This document shows, one piece after another, positions 46,153 to 57,800 of a stretch of 64,000 nt of DNA. This DNA comes from Kingdonia uniflora. Lineage: Eukaryota > Streptophyta > Magnoliopsida > Ranunculales > Circaeasteraceae. The DNA lies in contig JACGCM010001245.1 in assembly GCA_014058105.1 (NCBI GenBank), positions 2,356,001 to 2,420,000 on the forward strand, written 5' to 3'. The translations under genes and the position numbers were made by a program. A model generated the notes under the pieces. It worked only from the letters and a program-made list of their open reading frames with translations, was not told the DNA's origin and ran no database searches. The first letter of the stretch is position 1. Each line of letters starts with the position of its first letter.

Positions 46153-46587
46153 CACAAATGAAAACAAGATCTAGCCTAGGAAACCATTGAATAGGTAAAA
46201 ACTACGTCTTCTCTTGAGAATTTAGAAACAATTAATGATATAACTGATTGAGTGAGTGACTACTTATTGCATCGAGTATTTTGGGTAGTGTTGTTAGAAC
46301 TTCTAGATAGAAAATCAGTCATTTATCTATTCTTCTCTGCTCTTATTTATAGGTCTCATATTATGATCATTTAATGACCACTATTTTCTTTTAATGAAGG
46401 ACGTTACAAAAATAGTTATAAGCTATCTTTGTAACGATTATATAACGGCATGAGTGACTTTTTTTCTTTGAAACTGTCTCATAATGTACCATAAAATATG
46501 TTACATTATCGTATGTTGACGAGGTCGAGTAAATGCATGTTGGTCGAAGTTATGGCTTGAGCTCAAGATTTAGAACAGGCCCTTACA
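46153..46587 (-). repeat. Right part of an older, related LTR into which element 2 inserted
   Basis: Contains 'gaataggtaaaaactacg' and other matches in order with the element 1 LTR, and ends GGCCCTTACA (minus strand TGTAAGGGCC). No internal region follows, so it may be a solo LTR. Confidence 0.5.
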
Positions 46588-47109
46588 AGTGGTCATATCT
46601 ACATCAGACATAACAAATTACCTAAAGTTGTTGTAGCGGGAGCTTTTCATGAGAGATTTATACTTTTCCTAGTAAAAGTTTTGACGATGCATGTCTACTT
46701 GCAGAAATCAACATCTTGATTTCGTGAGATGTGATTCGCTCTGATGGTGCTTTAACCAATGCTCTCATTCCCCTTGAATTCTACCACTTACTCACTAATA
46801 AACATGGAAAAATAATGTTTTAAGATGCCTAAAATTATTGTTTCTTTTTTGCAATTGAATTATAAATTAATCTTCTAACAAGCTCCATTACTGTGTTATA
46901 AGAGTTTTGCTAATGAGGAGCTCTAGATGATAACATAAAGCACCATCACCACATACAGTCAGAGATGGCATCACTCAGTCAATTGTATTTTGGCCATTTG
47001 TTCGAGTCAATCTTTCTAGGCTTATTCGATTTAACTAGTACATAAAACTCCAATAAAAGTCACTTATATCTACACAAAAACATTGCCCCCAACATGGCCA
47101 TCTATAGAA
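46588..47109. other. Spacer; nothing recognised
   Basis: AT-rich, no supported frame. Confidence 0.4.
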
Positions 47110-47145
47110 CTAGTTTTATATTCCCGTGCTTCGCACAATTTAATT
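47110..47145 (-). mobile_element. Probable Helitron 3' end
   Basis: Minus strand: GTGC-GAA-GCAC hairpin extended by GGG, nine AT-rich bases, then CTAG followed by T. Hairpin plus CTRR terminus inserted before T is the Helitron 3' signature. The 5' TC end was not located; the element would extend to higher coordinates. Confidence 0.5.
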
Positions 47146-47823
47146 CAGATTTATATGCCAAGATGTCTGTAGTACACATCAAAGCCTCTTGTACAATATA
47201 CATCATAACCAACAGAAAAATAAAAATAAAGCAAACATGAGATGATCCTTCAATAGTTACCAAGAATCCAAAAAACTCGTAAGGATTCTTCGGACCTCCA
47301 AGTCTAACCTTTCATATTATTCTATAACCTTTCCCCTAACCATATGTAAAGCAAACATGAGAGTAATAAAAATTGAGCATAGTAAAAGCCACACTATGGC
47401 ATGATTATACAAAATAGTTTTATGATAATCTAGGCCCAAATAACCTTTACAATTTTGGCAGAAAAGTATAATTTTGTTGCTTGTAAGCCATTTCACCTTT
47501 TTTTGTTGAGTCGTTTGTACTTAGATAAGAGGAACATGACGTATCTTGTTTTGCCATTATAGTAATTTCCATGAACTATGAAGCTCTAGAGGGAATGTGT
47601 TTATATGATGTGTTATGGGATTAAGAAAGAGGAAGATTTAATGACATGATGTGTAGGAAAAAGAATGGGTTATTTTGGCTTATATAGAGATAAAGTTAGC
47701 GGAGTTACATGTAGAAGGAGATGAAGAGATTCGCAATTATGTAGCTTGGGTGTTTCAAAGTTAATTAGCCCACCCCAACTTAATTGACATAAATATTTTG
47801 AGGAAAATGTGAGGAAAAGATGG
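47146..47823. other. Possible Helitron body; no gene
   Basis: No helicase or Rep motif; AT-rich. 'taaagcaaacatgaga' occurs twice (about 47230 and 47347). Confidence 0.3.
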
Positions 47824-48165
47824 TAAGAACATCTAGTGTAGTCTCTTTATAGCTAAAATATAGATGAGAAAGTGCTAAAAACTAAGTTTTTAACCTCCCC
47901 AAGAGGGTAGTTATTTTGGGTTTCAATACTCACTCTCCTCAAAAAAAATTGAGTAGCCACGTTTGACAATTTTATTAGGTGGAAAGTGTGGGACCCTCAA
48001 AATTAAATAAGAAAAACCTATCATTAGTGAGAACGTGGGATATTTAAGTTGTTTTTATGATGTGGCTCATTAAAATAGGTAATATGTTTGGTAAAATTTG
48101 ATTTTCCCTCAAACTCCTCCTCAAAATTACTCCCTATCCAAAGGAGGCTGTTGTGGATGCTCTAA
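47824..48165. mobile_element. MITE, PIF/Harbinger (Tourist)-like
   Basis: 336 bp (47827-48162) between TAA target duplications. Ends GAACATCTAGTGTAGTCTC and, on the opposite strand, GAGCATCCACAACAGCCTC form imperfect terminal inverted repeats of about 20 bp. The GAGCATC...CAACAG end and the 3-bp TAA duplication are usual for plant Tourist-like MITEs. Confidence 0.7.
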
Positions 48166-48224
48166 AGAATTTTATAGGTTGCGTGCAATGAATGCTTTTG
48201 AAAACCTTAAATAAATGTGAAACC

Positions 48225-48457
48225 TGTTGAGAGATAATCAATCTAGAGCAATATAATAATACTATATCTTATGAACAAAAGGAGAGAGAGAAGAAAGATT
48301 TCTTATTGATTCATCATTGTCCTCTGCACATAATTCAAATATATATATATATATAGGACACCTAAACCCTATCGGGTATATGGGTTTGTTAAGAGTCCGT
48401 ATAGGACACCTAAACCCTGTTAGGTTCCTAGCTTGGGCTTGGACCCAACTCCTAACA
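48225..48457 (-). repeat. Copia 3' LTR
   Basis: 233 bp, TGTTGAGAGATAATCAATC ... CCTAACA on the plus strand. Contains an (AT)n tract near 48341-48355 and a small internal duplication of 'taggacacctaaaccctat'. Confidence 0.9.
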
Positions 48458-48466
48458 CTCCCCCTT
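48458..48466 (-). promoter_or_regulatory. Copia polypurine tract
   Basis: AAGGGGGAG on the minus strand, abutting the 3' LTR. Confidence 0.8.
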
Positions 48467-48559
48467 GGGGTGTTTCATACTAGGATGACTTGCCTCATTA
48501 AAACCTCTGCCTAGCAAAACCCCATTGGGAAAAAAGTTGTGCAAGGAAAGAGTATAATC

Positions 48560-50280
48560 CTATGTTCTGTATGGGTTGTGGACGCGTATACGTTGCCTTA
48601 TCAAAACCTCCAGCCAATAAAATATCCTAGGATAAAAACTATGCTATCAAAAAAAAAGAACAACACGCATGTGTCCACGTCAGGATGGGACCACTCCTCC
48701 TGACGTCGATCTCTCTGAGATTTATCTCCCTGAGATAATAAATCTTGTAAACTTCGTATGCCGATTCCATGAACCAATCTCTTGAACGTAGGATATGTAA
48801 GAGCATTTATGAATAGATCAGCCAAGTTGTCTTCTGAATGGACTTGAACAACGTTGATCTCATTCATCTTCTACAACTCGTGTATGTGGAAGAACTTTGG
48901 TAAAATATGCTTCGTTTTGTCACCTTTAATAAATCCACCCTTGACTTGAACGATACAAGCTACGTTGTCTTCATAAAATATTGTCAATTTATCTTAGATA
49001 GAACTTAGACCGCAACTTCTGTTGATATGGTTGATCATAGACCGTAACCAAAAGTATTCTCTGTCGGCTTCATATAGTACAAGAATCTCTGCGTGGTTCG
49101 AGGATGTAGCAACCATTGTCTACTTCACTGATCTCCATAAAATCGTAGTATCTCCATACAAGAACACATAACTTGATTGTGATCGGCCTTTATGTAGATC
49201 TGACAAATATCATGCATCAGCGTATCCTAAAAATTTTTGTTTACCAAGTTATGGATAGAACAGACCCTAGTCTTTCGTACCGATGAGATATCTTAGAATG
49301 TGTTTGATCCCATTTCATTGCCTTAGGGTAGGTCCAAAACTATGGTGTGCCAAACAGTTTACTGCGAATGAGATGTTGGGTCGAGTATACCCAACTAAGT
49401 ATAGCAAAGCACCGATAGCTCCTAGATATGGCGTCTCAGGCCCTAAGAGTTTCTCCCCCTCGTCAGGAGGACGATAGATGTCCTTGTTCACATCCAATGA
49501 ACGGACATGCATAGGCGTCTTGGCATTATCTGCCGTATCCATATTAAAACATTTTATGATTCTTCCAGCGTACATTGCCTGATGTACGATTATGCTGCAA
49601 CCTAGTTGTTCAATCTGTAAACCGAGAAAAAATTTGGTCTTCCCAAGGTCTTTTATTTTGAATTCCTTCCCAAGGTATTCGGCAGCATTCGCGATCTCCC
49701 TCGGAGTTTCGATGATATTCAAATCGTTTTACATAAACTGCAATGATGGCAAAACTAGTATTTATAATCTAGATGAAAACGCATGGGCAGACAGGCTATT
49801 TACAAAACCCCTGGCCTTCAAATATTCAGTCAGCCTATTGTACCACATGAGCCCTGATTGTTTTAGGCCATATAATGACTTATCCAGTTTTACTACTTAG
49901 GCACCCCGTGTGCCTGGCATTGTCGCTTCCAGAAGCTTAAACCCTTCTGGCTACTCATGTAGATCTCCATATCTAATTTCCCATATAGATATGCAACAAC
50001 TATATCCATAAGATGCATATCCAGCTCATTTTCAACGACTGACAGACTTATCAAGTAATGGAACATTATAGCGTCCATGACTGGAGAGTAGGTTTCATCA
50101 AAATTGATATCAGGTCTTTGCAAAAAGCTCTGAGCAACTAGTCTTGCTTTGTACCTTACTATGTCTCTGAGTTCATTACGATTCTGTACGAATACCCATT
50201 TATAACCGACAGGCCTCATGGCATCTTGCCTAGGGACTATTGGTCCAAACACGGTGCGTTTAGCTAATTAGTTGAGCTCT
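48560..50280 (-). pseudogene. Copia reverse transcriptase and RNase H, decayed
   Basis: Minus strand: PVGYKWVFVQNRNE and RYKARLVAQSFLQ (50252-49893), then the YVDD region near 49725 where the bases read YVK and then a frame change, so the catalytic Asp pair is disrupted. Next DLGKTKFFLGLQIE and PYLGAIGALLYL (49722-49315). The RNase H end has HSEDNLADLF and TFKRLVHGIG (48867-48601). Order and motifs are those of Copia pol. Confidence 0.85.
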
Positions 50281-50789
50281 GCATTGATCGCTGACTCCCA
50301 ATCTGGCCAATCTATACGACTTCTACATTTGTCTATAATGAGTAGTTCTGGATCATCATCCTCGATGGCGAGCGCAGCAGTGAAAGTGAATATTTCGTTG
50401 ACTACTACTCCTAAACGATTCCACATAGTACCATTATAACAAAGTTAATCGAGATCTCTCGATTATCATGTACATGTGCCACACTGGGTTTGTTTCCTAA
50501 TGTTACACGTGGATACGTAGTTACTATAGCCCTGTTGGTGGGTAGTTCCATCCTCGATGGACCGACTACACCATTAGTCTTTTCTTTTCCCGTACGCTAT
50601 TTCTTAGCCCTCAGTTCAGCGTCATTCTTTGCAGCGGGATGTCCTCTAGTGACGTGCGGCTTGGATTCATTAGGGGGTTGCACACCAGTTCCTGAAACAT
50701 CCAGTCGTACAGGCGCATTACTTGCAGGTATGTGCTCCTTGGTTACTTTAGAAGCATCGTTGAATGTATTTAACAATTCATTAGCGATC

Positions 50790-51850
50790 TGTTATAAGTA
50801 TAGAATCCGCTGCACTTCCTTGTCACCATAATTGGTTAGGGGATCTAAATGAGACAACGATGGTATTTTCCAAGTAATCCTGGAAACATCCTCATCATTG
50901 ACTGTCATATCTTCCCCCAATGCTGGGAATATCATCTCATCAAAGTGACAATCTATGAATCTCACAGTAAATACATCGCTCATAGTGGGTTTTAAGTATC
51001 GAATGATAGATGGTGAATTTTAACCCACGTAAATGTCGAGACGACGTTGGGGTCCCATCTTCGTATGTTGCGGTGATGCAATTGGCACCTGTACGGACAT
51101 CCAAATGTTCCTTGATGGGCGGCACCGGGATTCGACCTAGTTACTAGTTGCAATGAAAAATATTGATTATTGGTTGTTGGAAGAATTCTAATAAGGGCGG
51201 TAGCATGCATAATTATATGGCCTTACGCAGTAGCCGAAAGCTGAGATCGTAATAACAGTGGCCTAGTGATTAACTGTAATCGCTTGATTAGATTTACTGT
51301 CATCCCATTCTGGGTATGAACATGGGGTACTGGATGCTCAAAATCTATCCCATTAGCCGTACAATAATCAAGAAAAGCCTTTGAGGAAAACTCGCCAGTG
51401 CCGTCAAATCTCACAGATTTGATCGGGTGATCCGATAAATGAGCCCATAATTAGATAATCTGGGTAAGCAGTCATGGAAATGCCATATTCCTAGACAATA
51501 AAAGGCAAATATCTGACCATCTCATAGATGCGTCAATTAAGACCATATAGTATTTGAACGGAGCACTATGTGGATGGATAGGTCCACATATATCTCCATG
51601 GATACGTTAGAGAAAGGCTGGAGACTCTAACTCCACCTTGGTCTTGTTAGGTTGGACTATAAGCTTTCCCTGAGAGCAGGCGTCACACGGGCAATCTTGT
51701 AAAATTCTGATCTTCTCTCCCTTAAGTGAATGTCCAGAGGTACTATTGATAATTTTCCTTATCATTCTCTGTCCAGGGTGTCCAAAACGATCATGTCAAA
51801 TCTTAAATGTTTTCTCTTGTAACGAAGAAAAATTAGTGATTGCATATGTT
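50790..51850 (-). pseudogene. Copia integrase, decayed
   Basis: Minus strand: the His/Cys zinc-binding region (HDRFGHPGQRMI, then CPCDAC and QGKL at about 51660-51800), the core with VRFDGTGEFSSKAFLDYC (51414-51360) and HTQNG. Later fragments follow to about 50790. Several frame changes. Confidence 0.8.
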
Positions 51851-52099
51851 TCAACATGCTGAAAGGTAGTAGAATAAAGACCTGAGGAATACATTGGACA
51901 CCGTTCCAATATAAGTTCTTGACTGTTAGGCGAATAGGTGATGCATAGAATTTGATTCTCATCATCTCCTGTCGTCCGGACTTGATAACCGTTATCATGT
52001 ATATCCCTAAAGCTCAGTAAATTCTCAAGAGATTTACTAGCAAATAGCGCGGTCCCTGAGCCCTTTATGATACTGGCGGACCCAATAACAGTGTAAATG

Positions 52100-52190
52100 T
52101 CCCCGACATATGCGGTTAATTGTGAGAAATACTTTTTATCTCGAAGGATCGAATGAGTGGTACCACTGTCTACTAGACATGTTCGCGACT
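52100..52190 (-). pseudogene. Copia protease active-site region
   Basis: Minus strand CLVDSGTTHSILRD; the DSG triad is at 52162-52170. Typical Copia aspartic protease start. Confidence 0.75.
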
Positions 52191-52619
52191 CGTCTTATTA
52201 TCAATTAGTGCCTTATAGGCAGAAAGATCCATGGGTGACTTGTATATATAACAGATTAAAAACTATATATGGAAAATGAACTACTATCTCAAGTAATAAT
52301 TTTGAATAATTAGCATTTATTATAACGGAATAAATGTCATGTATGTCACGAGCACATTATTGAAATATAAGTGATATGTTCCCAACAAAATCCAAAATAC
52401 TGACAATAAAAAGTAAATCAAATCTATATTAGAAATGGAAACTACTAGTGCTCTCTCTAATGTGACATCCCATGTCTACTAGGGAATTATTATGGATTAC
52501 TCCGTATGTTGATCCATGGCAGCATCGATGTCGCCGAAGAAGTCTGACACTACAAACGTCATCGGGGCAGAGTTAGTGTCAGCAACTGTATGATGGGTCC
52601 AGACTTTGTTATCTTTAGC

Positions 52620-53469
52620 CACCCTTAGTGATTGGCATTCTTGTGCCCATTGTCCTGTGTCACCGCAGTTAAAGCAAGTAGATCCCTGATCTGTCTTCTC
52701 TCCTTCTTCACATTGCCTGATATCCCAGATTTCTGAAATCCTTTACCTCTTCGAGGTCCAAAGGGTTTCTGGTTCCCTCCCTTCATTTTTCCCTGGTATC
52801 CTCCCCTGCTCTTTCCATATCTTCATCCCTAACGTGCAGAGTTATTTCCCCAAAACTAAACATTGTTAGATGCAGGCAACGGCGCACTCCCAGAAGGCCG
52901 TATAGCATGATTCTTCATCAAAAGTTCATCGTTTTGCTCAGAGAGAAGCAGTGTCTGAATCAAACTTTATGAGTCTTCACGTTCTCTCGTCGATATTGCC
53001 TTAAAAGCGTAATATTACTAACATGGAAGGTGGATAGAGTCTTCTCTACCATTTCAGTATCAGTGACCTTCCTTTCACACAGCTCAAGTATAGAAGTAAT
53101 TTTATGGACTGTTGAATTGTAATCAGCGACCGTCATGAAATCTTGGAAAATCTTGGAACCTAAGGTTTGTTCTATTGGTGCATAGCCTTGGGTAGTAAAT
53201 AGTTTTTTGTTGACCATAACGCCCCCTAATACTTGCCCAGCTGGCTCAACCTTGTTAAGGTATTCAGTCTTGAGGTCATCCTGAATATAATGACGGAGGA
53301 TAAATAAGGCCCTTACTTTGTCCATAGGTTCTTCCTTGTTGCCAATGACGACGGTCTTCTGTAAACCGAGAAACTTCAAGAACAAGTCAACGTCAATGCA
53401 ACAAGTGAGATAATTAGCTCCAGTGAACAGCAATGGTGGAAATTCAACATTTGTAAGCTTTGCAGACAT
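52620..53469 (-). pseudogene. Copia gag, decayed
   Basis: ATG at 53469 (MSAKLTNVEFPPLLF, the usual N-terminal 'L..NY..W' region with Trp changed). Open to 52960, then frame-shifted. The zinc knuckle at about 52635-52676 reads CFNCGDTGQWAQEC, with Gln where the zinc-binding His should be. Gag would bind element RNA. Confidence 0.8.
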
Positions 53470-53529
53470 ATGTAATACAAAATAGATATCGTAATGAGAG
53501 ATAATATTTGATAAGAATATCAATTGCAT

Positions 53530-55319
53530 TAAAGACAGATCATAGTACTTAGAATAAAGCTAAAAAAAATTTATTCCCAATCATATTATAGGTGAACCCT
53601 GTTCATATTCTAAAACTCGTAAAATTCTTCTATAATAATTAAATCCCAAATTTTACCCTGTAAAAATGATGATCATAATTTTAGGTGTGCGTTTTAATAG
53701 AATTTTAGCCAAGATTACAATTTAAAACTATTAGATATGTGTTTTCCTTATTCTAAGAACTGGGGTGTTCTGAGCCCCCTAGTTTTATAAAGGTAGGTAT
53801 ATTCTAACCAAATGACCCTATTTGCTACGAATATGAGGGGCATTAGAGGTTTAGCTGACAAGTGGTCCCATCATGAAGTCAGCTGGGTTCAAAAGATAGG
53901 TTGATTATGCATTTCTTATAACTAACATTCTACATTCCAGGGTACTATAGTTGCTATTAATGTCTATATATCTCTAAATGTTATTATGTAATATCAATTG
54001 CACCTAGATACGAAAAATTGGTTTCTCAGAGACCAAGATTTTAAAAATAAGACTAAGTCAATTCCCAATTGAGCTATAATTATTTGTCATTGACAATTAA
54101 TTGTGATTTAGATATGACTCCTAGTTGTATTCTAAATTAATCTTGGTTTCGTATTATCTGTGATCTCTGATTATGATAATTAGTACCCTAGGGGCATACT
54201 AGTAATATTCTATTAGCTATCGTAAGATACTTAAATAGGTATTACACTATTTACTTATATCACATATAAGTGAGCCAATGTTCCTATACGAGGCACCTAT
54301 TCCCAAAAAAATTGAAAAATATTTTACATAAAAAAATTCAAAATGTGTCCCTCACAGGGTAGGTCAAGTCAATAGGAATTTTTTTAAAAAATTGGGCTCA
54401 ATTTGACCAAAAATTGGGTTATTTATAGTTATTTTAGTGTCTGGACCGGTCTGGTTCAAAGCCTGGACCGGGTTGACTGGTCTGAACCGGTCTGCCACGT
54501 GCAATGCATGCATAGGTCGCACGTGCCACACTCACGGGCTACACATGTGTCTGCCACACGTGCCACATGCACGGGCTGTATGCGTACCACACGCGTGTCG
54601 CAAGTGTCTGCCACGTCACTGCTCCGGTGGCAGTCTTGCAAATATCCAGCGAATATTCCGGTGACCATATGACAAATATTCTGGCCAAAATTCCGACAAA
54701 CTCCCCGGCGTACGACCGCTGATCGTCCGATGGCAGCTCCGGTGAACGTCCGACGATTGCCACGTGCCATGTCACGTCAGCATGCCATGTGTCATCGACC
54801 CGTGTCAATGCTAACGTCACAGTGGATAATGATGACGTCACATCAGATAATTATTAAAAATAATTATTATTATTATTATTATCTTGATGACATCATCAGG
54901 AAAAAAAAATACACACCGTTTTTGCCGTGAAATTGCCTAATTTCAACATGTTATTCTTGGCGATTGAGACATCTCCCTAAGACATGCCATATACCATTGG
55001 AAAGCTATCGGTGTAGGTTATCCAACCGAAGTGGTCTCGCTTTTATACGATATCCACATAGGAAGATATACAAGTTTGAATACAGCCCTTTATCAAGGGT
55101 AAAAATCACCAAAAACCTTAATTTTTAATCCAAAAAAAATAGGAAAAATATGTTTTTGAACCATGATAATCTATCATACAGTATAGATCTGAAAGAGATT
55201 AAATATGTATTCAAAAGATTGTAAAATACATATTCTCCTGATCGTTTGGTTTCCCTGAAAACTCTATTATAAGGTAATTGTCTGTTCTCCTCGTTCCTAG
55301 AGCGTGAGTGCTGATAACG
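53530..55319 (-). other. Copia untranslated leader
   Basis: 1.8 kb between the 5' LTR and gag, without a credible frame. Minus strand after the LTR starts CGTTATCAGCAC, a weak match to an iMet primer site. The part at 54440-54860 is strikingly GC-rich and CACGTG/ACGT-rich compared with the rest, and ends in an (ATT)n tract at about 54860-54881. Confidence 0.6.
54496..54840. promoter_or_regulatory. G-box / ACGT cluster in the Copia leader
   Basis: CACGTG at 54496, 54520, 54557 and 54761; TGACGTCA at 54833-54840; further TGCCACGT and TCACGTC strings between them. These are core sites of plant bZIP and bHLH factors. Whether they act here is not shown. Confidence 0.5.
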
Positions 55320-55584
55320 TGTTGAGAGATAATCAATCTAGAGCAATATAACAGTACTATATCTTATGAACAAAAGAAGAGAGAGAAGAGAGATTTCTTA
55401 TTGATTCATTATTGTCCTCTTTACATAATTCAGATATATATATAGGTAACCCTACAACATAAGTTACCTAATCTACTCAAACTCTCCCCATAACCCTATC
55501 GGGCCTATGGACTTATTAAGAGCCCGTATAGGACACCCGAGCCCTATTGGGTTCCTAGCTTGGGCTTGGACCCAACTCCTAACA
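55320..55584 (-). repeat. Copia 5' LTR
   Basis: 265 bp; same ends as the 3' LTR. Contains an extra stretch ('acctaatctactcaaactct') absent from the other copy. Confidence 0.9.
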
Positions 55585-55589
55585 AAACC

Positions 55590-55999
55590 ATCAATTGATT
55601 TGTTAGTGCTTGTAAATAAGTGTCACGTGCGAACTCTAATATTCGAGAGATCCTTGAAGAAAGCTTTTCATCCTTCAAATTCCTTGTATTTTATATAGGG
55701 GTCCAGATCTATGGACAACAATAATTGACAACTAAAATAGCAATCCACTCAAAGTTGGATTTCTAGATGATCAAAGGTGGATAAAGTCTCTCCCAATTTA
55801 CTAAAGTTTTCTGCCACATCACCTATTTGACCGAACCTATTTCAACTTTTAAGGAGATACAGATTACAAGATTACAGAGTGAAAGTAAGAAGAAGAAAAA
55901 AAAAAGGGTTTTAAAGTACGATGAATTTCAATTCCTCGTAAAATCGGCTATCCAAGTTTAGTAAGATATCTTTTTTGCGCTTCACATCTGGTTTCTTTC
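55590..55999. other. Spacer between Copia element and LINE tail
   Basis: AT-rich, no supported gene; continues the sequence that stood left of the Copia insertion. Confidence 0.4.
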
Positions 56000-56388
56000 T
56001 TTCTTTCTGTTGCAATGGAAAAGGGGCATTGAAAGAGTCATTATTGTTACAGACTATACAGTAATGGTTTCCTTTATCAAAGATGGATCTGACTATCCTT
56101 GGAGGTGTAAAAGAGTGATAAAGAACATACAGATGCAGATCAGCAAGCTTCAAGAGTTTTTTAGACATGAATTTAGAGAATGTAGCTATAGTGCTAATTT
56201 TTTAACCTCTTACTGTGATGTAATAAGTGAAATGATATTAGCTCTTAGATCCTTTCCTGCCCAGTTGAATGTTTATTTGGATGAGTATGTTAGGGGTGTA
56301 ATACATTATAGGTGTAACCTGGTTGGTTTTGCTTAATAAAGGTCATGGGGTCCTGCCTTAACCCCAGCTTAACCTTGCAAAAAAAAAA
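56000..56388 (+). mobile_element. 5'-truncated LINE tail ending in poly(A)
   Basis: Plus strand open piece (56010-56333) with IVTDYTVMVSFIKDG, KNIQMQISKLQEFFRHEFRE and ANFLTSY resembles the RNase H-like C-terminus of plant L1 elements, ending FPAQLNVYLDEYVRGV. A short 3'UTR rich in 'cttaacc' leads to ten A's at 56379-56388. 5' truncation and poly(A) are usual for LINE insertions. Target duplication not identified. Confidence 0.65.
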
Positions 56389-56404
56389 TGAAGGTGGGTG
56401 GACG

Positions 56405-57374
56405 GTAGCTTGGACTTGAGTGATTACTAACTCTGAGAACCCATTATGGGATCAACATTTCTCTGTACCTGTGGCACGCCCTATTTCAAAGGTCGAGTTT
56501 CAGATTAAGGATAACGATTTTCTCTGAACCCAACTTATTGGAGTTGTGGGGATTCCTGTAGAGAAGATCCTATCCTAAAACACAATAATGGTTGGTTTCC
56601 TGTTGTTGGCCTCAACGCAAATCCTCTAAAAGCTTATGCCGAAACACAATAATGGTTGGTTTCAATAAAATTTAGACTAGTCGAAGATAACTCATTGTAT
56701 AACGATGTTGTTGGTACAGGTCCAGATTACTTGGGAGTTCCTAAAACATATTTTTCCTCTTCATACAGGAGGCAATTTTACCCTTTATATCAAGATGCTC
56801 ATGTACCAGATAAAATGCTACCTGTGACCCAATTAGATGGAGGGAAGGATTTTGAGCAAGGTGAATGTTGGGAGAATATTTTCTAAGCATTTTTAGAAGC
56901 TCACCATTTGAAATACATTATTGTCTGGTCAGCATACCATACTGTGGAGCAATCGACAAAGACGTTACCATCGGGAGGAGAGCTATCTCTTGGCGCTGTT
57001 AAGATTCAAGTCACAAGGAGTTGCATGGTTATGCTGATTTATGATGATAAAACCTCCCATGATAAATTTCTCTATAAAACAGGTGCTATGCAGACTCACC
57101 ATGAAGAAACTCGAAAGTTTCTTAGGCTTTTAAGTGTTCATTGTCCTATATCTCCCGTTACACAAGCAATAAACTTAGCATTTTTGAGCAACAGGTTGTT
57201 GAAACACTCATTACACATCATCAGAAGTGTATTCTTTTTGACACCCCTGGAAATAATAGAAAAATAGCGGCTTTTACTGGTGGCCCTGATCTCTGTGACG
57301 GCAAATATGATGCCCCTGAGATGCTTGCTCTACTACACATTATTGAGAAATCCAATACTCATTGTGAAATCTAA
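56405..57374 (+). pseudogene. Phospholipase D (delta-like) pseudogene, C2 end to first HKD motif
   Basis: Reading across frames on the plus strand: the C2 part (SENPLWDQHFSVPVA, KDNDF-stop, LIGVVGIPVEKIL), the linker (LYNDVVGTGPDYLGVPKTYF, LYQDAHVPDKMLP, LDGGKDFEQGECWENIF) and the catalytic start (WDDKTSHDKFL-like text as YDDKTSHDKFL, MQTH, EETRKF). Then comes KLSIFEQQVVETLITHHQKC, followed by GGPDLCDGKYD. The first HxKxxxxD motif is intact in sequence (HQKCILFD). At least two stops, a frame change near 57140 and a 20-bp local duplication (56580 and 56641) break it. The second HKD half is absent. Plant phospholipase D cuts phospholipid head groups; this copy cannot. Confidence 0.85.
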
Positions 57375-57800
57375 AAGCCTAAAACTGAAAGCATCCTAAA
57401 TCCCTAAGATATTTGAAAACGCTGAAAAACATAACAGTTTTGTTTATGCAGAGGTTTCAAGAACATGCAACTTGCCTGGAATTAGTCTTAACTCTTAGGC
57501 GCAACTATAAACCATATAATTAACTGTGCACAAGCATACATAGCCCTTCATAAAGTGTATAATGTTAGTAAAATTCCTAGACCCATGGCAGCATTATCCA
57601 TTAAAGAAAACACAAAGAACAGGAGCCTTCTTAGTACTTGCTATTTTTCGAGATTCATCCAAGTACGTCAATCATCCAAACTGGCTTTGCTTCTATGGTC
57701 CTTGTAAGCTCTTTCTTAGTAATCTCAGCAACTTTTGCACACACCTCCGCAAAGCTTGCCAATTGAGTCAATTTTCTCTTACTATTGTCATCCAAGAACA
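57375..57800. other. Spacer between two converging pseudogenes
   Basis: No supported gene; AT-rich. Confidence 0.4.

Larger units (their letters stand above)
48220..55589 (-). mobile_element. Complete but decayed Copia retrotransposon, minus orientation
   Basis: LTRs at 48225-48457 and 55320-55584, TG...CA, flanked by a perfect 5-bp target duplication AAACC (48220-48224 and 55585-55589). On the minus strand: leader, gag with zinc knuckle, protease, integrase, reverse transcriptase, RNase H, purine tract, 3' LTR. The Copia order (integrase before reverse transcriptase) is clear. Many frameshifts and stops; the LTRs also differ by a roughly 30-bp length difference and substitutions, so the insertion is not recent. 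Confidence 0.92.

Noticed and set aside
54403..54930. Overlapping open frames on both strands in the GC-rich part of the Copia leader
   Set aside because: High GC lowers stop-codon frequency; no frame has recognisable protein features.
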